From the NCBI GenBank assembly GCA_002347685.1, contig DDWS01000054.1, positions 1 through 32,044 of the forward strand: a stretch of 32,044 nucleotides of DNA, written 5' to 3'. Made by a program: the position numbers and the translations under genes. This DNA comes from Syntrophaceae bacterium UBA2280. Lineage in GTDB: Bacteria; Desulfobacterota; Syntrophia; Syntrophales; Smithellaceae. This document shows positions 1 through 6,878 of the stretch, in pieces. Every line of letters begins with the position of its first letter. The first letter of the stretch is position 1. The notes beneath the pieces are model-generated. The model was not told where the DNA came from. It worked only from the letters and a program-made list of their open reading frames with translations, and made no database searches.

Positions 1-1
1 G

Positions 2-109
2 AATCCCACGAAGGATCCCACCATCTTGCCCATGCCGACAGGGTCGTATAATGCGGAGCTGATGATCCCGTTGAGCCCGGCGATGCAGGCGAAGCTGAAG
101 AACTTTTAA
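2..109 (+). CDS. Possible C-terminal end of an unidentified protein (partial)
   Basis: An open frame enters from the left edge and ends at TAA 107-109, giving about 35 residues with mostly G/C third positions. The product is not recognised. The opposite strand also reads open over the same bases as a hydrophobic peptide running off the left edge, but it has an in-frame stop just upstream and no early start codon. The plus-strand reading is therefore only slightly preferred. The stretch 110-246 shows no convincing gene. Confidence 0.3.
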   Translation, partial: NPTKDPTILPMPTGSYNAELMIPLSPAMQAKLKNF

Positions 110-246
110 GGGAGAATTCCATATGCTCATTGAACAGGGCGCTTTGTCCATTACGATTCCCCAAGGCTGGCAAATCGGTTTTCCGGGGCCGCAAGATTGC
201 CGAATCTAAAATGGTGGACTAATAAAACGAACAAGATGGAGGATCA

Positions 247-1461
247 ATGGTGACAATGATGAACATTAGGCTTAAAACGATTATTATGCTGGTAGTGCTG
301 ACTCAACTTATTGCCTGCAGCGACTCTTCAATCGTAAGAGGCGTCAACAAGTATTCTATTTCGACCAACTGGCAGTCTCTACCGGCAAATGCGTCACAGC
401 TGGTGGACGTGTTCTTCCTCTATCCCTCAACCTACTTCCCGGATCCAACCAGCAATGGTCCTGTATATTCTCCGAGTTGGAACCAGACCATCGGGCAGGC
501 CCAGGCCGATCCGGGAATTAGTAATCAAGTCGCATCCAAAGCAAGCGTTTTCCATCGAGCAGGCACAAACCTCTATGTACCTTATTTCCAGCAGGCGGCC
601 GGCATCAACGTTCTGGAGGCGCTGTTGTGGAAAACAAATGAAGCAAACAGCGCGGCTGCGTCCCTGGCAATGGAAATCGCATACAGGGATGTAGAAGAGG
701 CATTCGACTATTTCCTGTCGCATTACAACAAAGACGCTAATAATAACCCGCGCCCATTTATTCTCGCAGGCCACAGCCAAGGTTCGAACCTGCTGCTTAT
801 GCTTTTACAGAGACGGTTCTCAGATGCCGCACTTCGCGAAAGACTTGTTGCCGCTTACGTGATCGGCTGGTCTATCACGGCCGATGATATATTAAACTAC
901 CCCGCTCTGTCGCAACTCGGCATCTGCAGCAGTTGGGATCAAACCGGATGCATCATCACTTACAACACGCAGCAAAATCCAGGTGATTTTTCACAAACCA
1001 GTCCTTCGCCGACCGGAATCGTGCAAGCGAATGCTTACAGTGTTAATCCGCTAACCTGGGCTGCAAGCGGTCCGAATGAAATGGAGACCACTGCCGCCCC
1101 CGAAACAGAAAATCTCGGAGCGCTCTTCTATAAGTTTCAGCCGCCCGCTAATCCCCAACTGGGACCTCCTCAGGGCGGCCAACTTGCAGAAGGTCAGGTT
1201 TGGCCTACCTGGGGAAATTATTCAATCGGGGGCGTCGATGTTGAGGCTGTCGTGATCGGCATCTATACAGGCGCACAAAACAATCGCGGCGCGTTAGTGA
1301 TTGACCCGACCATCCTGCCGGTACCAGGGAATTACCAAAACCTCAATACGCCGTACAATTTATTGCCGGGCTGGTATCACAACTACGATTATAGTTTCTT
1401 CTTTTTCAACCTTGAACAGAATGTCATCGACCGGATTGAATCCTATCACGTGGGTCGATAA
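247..1461 (+). CDS. DUF3089-family alpha/beta-hydrolase lipoprotein
   Basis: A predicted secreted hydrolase of 404 residues. The N-terminus has a hydrophobic signal segment ending in a lipobox (LTQLIAC, Cys about residue 24), so the mature protein is probably a lipoprotein. The body fits the DUF3089 family: a DVFFLYPSTYF segment early, an ASVFHRAGTNLYVPYFQQA segment, an AYRDVEEAF segment, and the nucleophile elbow GHSQGS with Ser177. DUF3089 proteins are alpha/beta-hydrolase-fold enzymes without a well-defined substrate, so esterase or lipase activity is inference. GGAGGA at 238-243 lies just upstream of ATG 247; ATG 256 is an alternative start with more normal spacing. It is transcribed alone, and the next gene begins 196 bp downstream. 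It is the first of three different alpha/beta-hydrolase lipoproteins in the first 6.5 kb. Confidence 0.8.
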   Translation: MVTMMNIRLKTIIMLVVLTQLIACSDSSIVRGVNKYSISTNWQSLPANASQLVDVFFLYPSTYFPDPTSNGPVYSPSWNQTIGQAQADPGISNQVASKASVFHRAGTNLYVPYFQQAAGINVLEALLWKTNEANSAAASLAMEIAYRDVEEAFDYFLSHYNKDANNNPRPFILAGHSQGSNLLLMLLQRRFSDAALRERLVAAYVIGWSITADDILNYPALSQLGICSSWDQTGCIITYNTQQNPGDFSQTSPSPTGIVQANAYSVNPLTWAASGPNEMETTAAPETENLGALFYKFQPPANPQLGPPQGGQLAEGQVWPTWGNYSIGGVDVEAVVIGIYTGAQNNRGALVIDPTILPVPGNYQNLNTPYNLLPGWYHNYDYSFFFFNLEQNVIDRIESYHVGR

Positions 1462-1657
1462 GCGGGAACATAAGAATGAATAGAGGGCATCCTATCTGAT
1501 GATTGTCCAACAAAAGCAATTCAGCCGCATGGATCGCTCCCGCTGCGATATCGATCCTGATCATCAGTATATTTTTTGCTGCGCTTTACAATAACATCAG
1601 GGCGCGGATCAGACACAGGAAAGAAAACAGACAGAAAGGACAGAAAGGATTGAAAAT

Positions 1658-2272
1658 ATGATTCGTATAATTGGCTGTGTTTTGCTTGCCGTCCTGCTGT
1701 TTGTGCCGCAACTGTCCCGGGCGGAAGCAATCACGCTTGACGACAAAGCCTGTGGCACCCGGCATATCCTGAGCGTTGGGGATCTGCTGGAAGTTCGTTT
1801 GCCGGGCAATCCGACAACCGGGTATGTATGGACAGTGGCCGCTGTTCCTGAGCAGTTGCGCCAACAGGGAGCGTCCGTGCATCTGAGTGACGCTCAGAGG
1901 ATCGGCGCAGGCGGTATCACCTCCTTTCGATTCACTGTGGTTGCAGCAGGAGACGTTCGTCTGGATCTGGCCTACCGGCGGCTGTGGGAAAAAGAGATAC
2001 AACCTTTAAAGACATGCAGTATCGAGCTTCAGCTGGCTCTGTCCGCCGCAAACGAGGACAATATTCCGCTGACGCTTTCAGCGGCTCGCGCCCAGGTGGC
2101 GGCGGAGTTTGACCGTCTTGACATCGCGCTTGGTAAAGCGGCAGGTAAGTTAGGAAAAACAGGCCTGACCGGCGATGAGGCACGGCGCGTCCTGGCGAAA
2201 ACCTGCGAGGAATTAAGCTATGCGATCGATTGCAGCACTGTCGATATCAAGGGGCGGCTGACGAACTTGTGA
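1658..2272 (+). CDS. Secreted chagasin-like (I42) protein with truncated C-terminal sensor-like domain
   Basis: The 204-residue product begins with a signal peptide (about residues 1-23, ending near SRAEA). A chagasin/inhibitor I42 domain follows at about 25-125, with the hallmark NPTTGYVW loop and a GAGGITSFRF...AGDVRLDLAYRRLWE segment. Family members inhibit papain-like cysteine proteases. Residues about 140-200 (FDRLDIALGKAAGKL, GLTGDEARRVL, AIDCSTVDIKG) resemble the start of an extracytoplasmic PDC/Cache-like sensor module, which normally continues well past this point. Here the frame stops at TGA 2270-2272, just where an overlapping frame starts to read as a transposase C-terminus. The gene is therefore probably truncated by an old insertion or deletion. 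The leader carries two tandem gacagaaag units and an AAAGGA ribosome binding site. Protease inhibition is inferred from family only. Confidence 0.72.
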   Translation: MIRIIGCVLLAVLLFVPQLSRAEAITLDDKACGTRHILSVGDLLEVRLPGNPTTGYVWTVAAVPEQLRQQGASVHLSDAQRIGAGGITSFRFTVVAAGDVRLDLAYRRLWEKEIQPLKTCSIELQLALSAANEDNIPLTLSAARAQVAAEFDRLDIALGKAAGKLGKTGLTGDEARRVLAKTCEELSYAIDCSTVDIKGRLTNL

Positions 2273-2478
2273 CAGTCAAGCCATTATTGAAAAGGGGCGA
2301 CGACTGGGGCAAATATCTTTCCGTACCGACGACAGATGAAAAAGAAGCATTGATTCACCGTCATGAACAGACAGGAAGACCTCTGGGAAGTTTCAGGTTT
2401 GTCCATGTGATGGAAAGCAGACTATCAAGAATTTTGCTTCCTCAAAAGGGTGGAAGACCAAAGAAAGAACGTCAATAA
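2254..2478 (+). pseudogene. Remnant of a REP-associated-type transposase C-terminus
   Basis: In the frame one base behind the preceding gene, about 75 codons read as the C-terminal tail of REP-associated tyrosine (Y1/IS200-like) transposases. The segments are ELVTVKPLLKRGDDWGKYLS, then RHEQTGRPLGSFRF, then a Lys/Arg-rich end with KGGRPKK, stopping at TAA 2476-2478. The catalytic HUH domain with its His-x-His and Tyr residues is absent, so this is a dead fragment. It joins the chagasin-like gene at about 2245-2260 and probably marks the event that removed that gene's 3' end. The assignment rests on the conserved tail pattern recalled for the family, not on a search. Confidence 0.6.
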
Positions 2479-2513
2479 CTAGTATGGTGTCCCCGGAACA
2501 GTGCGCAATGCAT

Positions 2514-2537
2514 GCGGAGCCGGACGGGTGCTTCCGC
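2514..2537. repeat. Imperfect GC-rich palindrome next to the transposase remnant
   Basis: GCGGA at 2514-2518 pairs with TCCGC at 2533-2537. The helix can extend through GC 2519-2520 and GC 2530-2531 with one bulged base. It lies between the transposase remnant and the convergent lipoprotein gene. No T tract follows, so a terminator is doubtful. It could be a REP-like hairpin left from the mobile element. Confidence 0.3.
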
Positions 2538-2551
2538 TGAAAGACAGAGGC

Positions 2552-4444
2552 CTACTTTAAAATCAGTCGGAAAGGCGCGGGAGGAATGAATTCTCCGGGT
2601 TTGGCTTCGATTTTTGTCGAAAATACTTCGCAGCCGTCAGCTTCAATTTCCACATCATAAACGCCAGCCGGTAAATCGAAAAATGCAAATGAATTCTTGT
2701 AGGCATAATCCTTGGACGCCAGAAATGTTGCAAGGACTTCCCGGTCGCCCATTTTATCCGCTGGTGCAAGCGTCCGGGAGAAGTCCGGACCGCTTAATTT
2801 AATGGAGCGAATTTTTACTTTTTCAGGCAAATCTTTATAAAGCCCCCAAAAACTGTCATCTTCGGATGTTGAGGCGGCGATAAAACCAGCCACCATGCCT
2901 TGCGGCTTCAATGTAAACCCGGCATCGGCAATCTTCCCGGATGATATGTCCAGCGAAATGCGGTCCGGTTCCGTCTTAAACCCCAGAGCAACCAGACTGA
3001 CATCATACTTTTTTGGCTGGATCGGTCCAATTTCCTGCGCAGGCAAAAAGGGATTAATTTTATGTTGTGTTTCTTTCTCCTCATTGCCCGAGGGCGCCAG
3101 AACCAGTGCCATCTGTGAAGGAAATTTGATATTCGGCGGATCAAAAGCATGGGTAACATGGAGGTATCCCCTGGTCCGGGAATACGTCTTATCCTTATTG
3201 GCCTCCGTGCCGGCCAGAATATCCTTGAAGCGGGCCATCACCTCCGGACTTGAAAGAATACTGACGTGGTCTTCGTTGAATCCCATTACTTTCAGCGCAT
3301 CGGCCTGGGCCCTGGAATCCAGAATGCTCTCCAGAGTGACCGTATTGTCGTTGTTGGGACGAAAGAGGCTGCCGCTCCCCCTGTGGCCGAAAAATAAATA
3401 GTAATGAATCGACGGGTCAATTTTTCCTGCAAAGACACTTTTGATATAGTCGCTTCCCGGCTCGACATCTTTCCAGCACGGAATCACGGCCGGCGATTTT
3501 TCCACGCCTGTTTTTGCCCGTTCTTCTCCTCCCCAGGGTGTGGAAATGGAAATAAAAAGCTTCAGGGTGTCCTGATAGACATCCTGCGCCAGAATAACCG
3601 GTCTGGACACCAACCCGCCCATGCTGTGGGCCACAACATACAATTGTTCGAAGCTGTATTTCATGTACAAGTCATAAATTTTTTTGCGAAGTAGAAAAGA
3701 TGTCGTTTGCAGACGCGCGCCGGACGGGTAGAAATACACCCAGGCCTGATAGCGCGACCGGTCCAGGTGATCGATAAAGTAGCGCCAGTCCTGTGGCGAA
3801 CCTGCCGCACCGTGGACGAAAAGAATCGGGATCTTTTGGGGATCGTAAGGTTCCAAAAAATAAATATTGCAGCCCGCCCGTTTGAAAAAATCCAGCGGCT
3901 GCCAGAAACCGGCCGCTCCGGACTGGGCTGAAAACACCGGATCATCAAGATTCGCAAGCGCTCCGGCTGATGTCGGGGGTTTTCTTTTTCCTCCGGAAAA
4001 TTCTTTTAACAACCGGGCAAAAGAAGCGGCGGGCGGTGTCTTTTTCTCCCCGAGAACAACATCAAGACCGTAAGCAATTCCGGCCGGCGGCGATTTCACT
4101 TTATTTGGCTTCCCGTAATATCCGGCAAGCTCGCTTTGCTCGAAATCGAGGTTTCCGTTTTGGTCTTCAAAAGCAAATATTTCATAATCCCCCTGCAATA
4201 CCAGCATTTCATATGGCCCGGCCTCTGCCAGCACCGCGTAATCCGCGATGGTAATGCCGTCTTCTTCCCGGCTATAGGCAATCACAACAATGGGATGTTT
4301 CACGGAAGAATGGTTGATGATCTCGCCTGTCAGCAGGCAGGAACCTTGTGAAAACTGTACATCCTGCCTGAGCTTGAACAAGACGCAACCACCGAGGATG
4401 CCGCAAACCAGAAAAACGATGATGATGCCGATGATTTTTTTCAT
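2552..4444 (-). CDS. Lipoprotein with PGAP1/lipase-like alpha/beta-hydrolase domain
   Basis: A predicted envelope-anchored esterase or lipase of 630 residues. The start at 4444 is chosen because it gives a clean lipoprotein signal peptide (KK, hydrophobic stretch, GILGGC) and an AAGGAT site 7 bases upstream; in-frame codons run on upstream but look non-coding. The N-terminal 60-140 region looks like a beta-sandwich module. The hydrolase core starts near IPILFVHGAAGS (oxyanion-loop HG), has the nucleophile elbow VAHSMGG with Ser274, and a likely catalytic His393 in EDHVSIL. The C-terminal ~80 residues (DLPAGVYDVEIEADG) resemble a carboxypeptidase-regulatory-like or DUF4382-like beta domain. 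The substrate is unknown. The gene is transcribed towards the transposase remnant and has no obvious operon partner. Confidence 0.75.
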   Translation of the reverse strand: MKKIIGIIIVFLVCGILGGCVLFKLRQDVQFSQGSCLLTGEIINHSSVKHPIVVIAYSREEDGITIADYAVLAEAGPYEMLVLQGDYEIFAFEDQNGNLDFEQSELAGYYGKPNKVKSPPAGIAYGLDVVLGEKKTPPAASFARLLKEFSGGKRKPPTSAGALANLDDPVFSAQSGAAGFWQPLDFFKRAGCNIYFLEPYDPQKIPILFVHGAAGSPQDWRYFIDHLDRSRYQAWVYFYPSGARLQTTSFLLRKKIYDLYMKYSFEQLYVVAHSMGGLVSRPVILAQDVYQDTLKLFISISTPWGGEERAKTGVEKSPAVIPCWKDVEPGSDYIKSVFAGKIDPSIHYYLFFGHRGSGSLFRPNNDNTVTLESILDSRAQADALKVMGFNEDHVSILSSPEVMARFKDILAGTEANKDKTYSRTRGYLHVTHAFDPPNIKFPSQMALVLAPSGNEEKETQHKINPFLPAQEIGPIQPKKYDVSLVALGFKTEPDRISLDISSGKIADAGFTLKPQGMVAGFIAASTSEDDSFWGLYKDLPEKVKIRSIKLSGPDFSRTLAPADKMGDREVLATFLASKDYAYKNSFAFFDLPAGVYDVEIEADGCEVFSTKIEAKPGEFIPPAPFRLILK

Positions 4445-4753
4445 GAATAGATCCTTTTTAGATTTCAGGGCCCGGAAAACCTGCTGCTTTATCGAAATTA
4501 CCAACTTCAGACATTGGATATAAAGATAACAGAACTGCGGAACGGATTCAATGGTTGCGTGAGTACGTGCAGGCCTTTTCCGGGGAAACAAGGGGGGGAA
4601 CAAAGCTGTTTACTTATGTCTTTGTACCGCCAATGAATTATGTCACCGCGTGCTGAACAAATGCGGATGTTCCGATCTTTTTTTTGTCCCCTGCGGGCGC
4701 GATAGTCCGGCGGATGCCGGAGGGGTGAAGGGGGTGGATGTCCCTCTTTGGTT
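4445..4753. other. Intergenic region without a recognisable gene
   Basis: Short open frames on both strands here lack start signals or recognisable motifs. The one clear structure is a perfect 5-bp palindrome, CCGGC-GGAT-GCCGG at 4707-4720, located 34 bases after the stop of the peptidase gene on the minus strand. It is not followed by a T tract on that strand, so it could be a processing or stability hairpin rather than an intrinsic terminator. Confidence 0.4.
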
Positions 4754-6433
4754 TTAGTTCTCTGTCGCATCCGCCGGCAGGGGATTCCCGGCGCAGTGAG
4801 TCAGCCTTTCCGGAGGGATAGTCCCGTACAGGAAATATTCGGCCACCGGCCTGTCGACACACTCCTGCCCGTAAGGAGGAATCAGCGAGTGTGAATATTC
4901 ATTTTGGATCAGGATCATCCGGGTGTTCGGTAAATGGGCAAATGTCGTATCGGCCCCTTCCAGCGTGGTCCAGGGATCCAGCTCCGATTGCAGCATCAGG
5001 ATCGGTCCGGCGCCGGCCACCCGCTCCACAGCCGGTCGGTGTACAGTCGGCGCATTCCAGTAAAGACATGCATTCTGCACCCAGAAGCCGCCGTAGAATG
5101 GATAAGACGCCACGCTGATTTTATTTTCTTCGATCCATTCATCCACTCCGAAACTGCTTCCGCTGTCGTTGCACATGACTGCCCGCTGCAGGGCGTCTTC
5201 CCCGTTTAATGCCGCCGGCTTGGTTTCATGGCGCACCATGGGAAAATACATGCCCGCGATTTCCAACGCCCCGGCGCGCGCCTGTTGGTTGAGCGTTGCG
5301 TCAGGCACGAATTGCGCGGTGTTGATCCAGGTTTCAACAGCCGCTTGATCGGCGTCCGGATGCTCGGCAATAAACGCCTGCATCCTCTCTGCCGCCCTCA
5401 GATAAAGCAGCGTGAGATCCGCTTTCTCCGATTTGGAAATCGGGAGCAATTTTGAAGTAGCCGCCAGCAGATGCCCCGGCATGGTTTTTAAAGAAAGGTA
5501 CGATTGCTGGACCGCTTCTTCCGTAGCGCCCAGGTTGAAACGATCGCTATGGCGGACGGCGTAGGGAACCAGCACCTGATCCAGCACCCGCTGCTGCCCC
5601 ATTCCCTGTTTCAGAAGAACATCGTTGAGCGGCACGGTAATATTCGCAGTGCCGATCAGCATCATCCGTCCCACCCGATCAGGATAGAGCCCGGCATACC
5701 AGGTGCCCAGCCATGTCCCGTAAGAGAAACCGATATAATTTAATTTGCTGTCCCCCAGCAGATGGCGTACCAGGTCCATATCCCGGGACGTCGTTTCGGA
5801 ATTCATATAAGCGGTCTGCGGATTTTTGCGGCAGTTCTCGGCAATCAGGCGGGAGTTATAAAGAATATTGTCGATATTTTCCTGGCTTAAGTCCACGGCA
5901 ATCGTTGCTTCAAATCTGAACATTTCGTCGGATGGGCAACTCAGATTCGTGCTGAAGCCGGTTCCCCGCGGCGAGAACCCGATCAGGTCATAGCGTCGGG
6001 ACATCTCTTTATAGAGAGACTTGACCGGGTCAGACGTATCGGCATCCGTCCAGAGACTGCCCAGAACGACAGACAAATTCAACCCGTCCGCCCCCGGTCC
6101 TCCGGGATTGAAGAGGATCGCCCCCAGTCGACTCGCGGGATCCTCGGCAGAAACGCGCAGCAGGGCGATCTGCAAATCTCCCCTGGCGGGATTATTGTAA
6201 TCCAGCGGTACTCGCATCAAAGCAAACTTGGCCCGCTCTCCCAGTTTGTCGAGTTCAACGACTTTTTCACCGAAATAGTCGCGGACATTCTGAGGGCATG
6301 TCTGCCACTCAAGAACCTGATTTTTATAGACAGCCAGCGGATCAGAATTGCTGCCATCCGAGCACGACACCACCAACCCGCAGATCATCAGAAGATATGC
6401 AACCAGAAACATTTTTCGAGTTCCTGCACTCAT
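4754..6433 (-). CDS. TAP-like alpha/beta-hydrolase peptidase (S33 type), lipoprotein
   Basis: A 559-residue predicted exported peptidase of the tripeptidyl-aminopeptidase-like (SCO/TAP, S33) type, which releases N-terminal di- or tripeptides or proline-linked residues in known members. ATG 6433 is chosen for its AAGGAG site and because a lipoprotein signal (hydrophobic run ending LVVSC, Cys at about residue 24) follows at once. The core has the oxyanion motif NPGGPGADG, then GFSPRGTGFS, and the nucleophile elbow GFSYGT with Ser237. The C-terminal TAP-like domain supplies Asp486 (SELDPWTT) and His515 (EYSHSLI), so the triad is complete. A consensus-like promoter lies upstream at 6528-6556. The exact substrate cannot be read from sequence. 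Confidence 0.85.
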   Translation of the reverse strand: MSAGTRKMFLVAYLLMICGLVVSCSDGSNSDPLAVYKNQVLEWQTCPQNVRDYFGEKVVELDKLGERAKFALMRVPLDYNNPARGDLQIALLRVSAEDPASRLGAILFNPGGPGADGLNLSVVLGSLWTDADTSDPVKSLYKEMSRRYDLIGFSPRGTGFSTNLSCPSDEMFRFEATIAVDLSQENIDNILYNSRLIAENCRKNPQTAYMNSETTSRDMDLVRHLLGDSKLNYIGFSYGTWLGTWYAGLYPDRVGRMMLIGTANITVPLNDVLLKQGMGQQRVLDQVLVPYAVRHSDRFNLGATEEAVQQSYLSLKTMPGHLLAATSKLLPISKSEKADLTLLYLRAAERMQAFIAEHPDADQAAVETWINTAQFVPDATLNQQARAGALEIAGMYFPMVRHETKPAALNGEDALQRAVMCNDSGSSFGVDEWIEENKISVASYPFYGGFWVQNACLYWNAPTVHRPAVERVAGAGPILMLQSELDPWTTLEGADTTFAHLPNTRMILIQNEYSHSLIPPYGQECVDRPVAEYFLYGTIPPERLTHCAGNPLPADATEN

Positions 6434-6527
6434 GCTTTGCTCCTTACGGGGATGGGATATGATGACCATGTGCTTTATGTTAGCGAGGAATGAAATCTAA
6501 AAACGGCTTCTTCCTCTTGCGGGGTGA

Positions 6528-6556
6528 AGTTTAGAAAACGTGGACTTCTATGTCAA
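6528..6556 (-). promoter_or_regulatory. Candidate sigma-70 promoter of the TAP-like peptidase gene
   Basis: On the minus strand TTGACA (6556-6551) is followed after exactly 17 bases by TAAACT (6533-6528). This would start transcription near 6521 and give a leader of about 88 bases. The match is by eye only. Confidence 0.5.
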
Positions 6557-6584
6557 GAAAATACTGGCGTGAAAATACTGGCGT
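6557..6584. repeat. Two perfect tandem copies of a 14-bp unit
   Basis: The unit GAAAATACTGGCGT occurs at 6557-6570 and again at 6571-6584, followed by a third partial start (GAAAGT). It abuts the -35 box of the peptidase promoter and a TGGGGTCA element at 6590-6597. Confidence 0.85.
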
Positions 6585-6878
6585 GAAAGTGGGGTCAAAT
6601 TCAATATGGCCAAGGGGGAAACCCTTAAGTATTTAAGCTGATGGTTCATGCTGCTTTTGCTATCAGGCAAAGCATGCCGAGAAAAAAATGGAATCAGGTC
6701 TTGAAATGCCAGTTTTCATAGCGTTCAGACCCGTCTGGTCCAAACTGGCTGCAGGCAGAATGTTCCGCCCCGGGCAATTCCTGCAAATCCTCCTCACTGC
6801 GAGGGCGGCCGATGCCTAGGTCATGCTTCGCCAATATTCCGGATGATGATTTGTCAGGCGAAAAAAGGGGTTAAACTG
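6585..6878. other. Degenerate intergenic repeat region, possible transposase-associated remnant
   Basis: No intact gene is seen. The region begins with TGGGGTCAAATTCAATATGG, and a related TGGGGTCAG occurs at about 9662-9670. On the minus strand it reads as broken short peptides, for example one ending ENWHFKT before a stop near 6692, with a second frame open across the same bases. This looks like a decayed dispersed intergenic repeat of the type found beside REP-associated transposases, but the assignment is weak. Confidence 0.3.

Noticed and set aside
123..209. 28-codon open frame after the partial gene at the left edge
   Set aside because: It has a GGGAG-like site, but it is short, unrecognised and without conserved features. 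Not supported as a gene.
1658..2478. Programmed frameshift joining the chagasin-like gene to the downstream frame
   Set aside because: A GGGG run lies near the switch, but the downstream frame reads as a transposase tail rather than the rest of the sensor-like domain, so a decayed junction explains it better.
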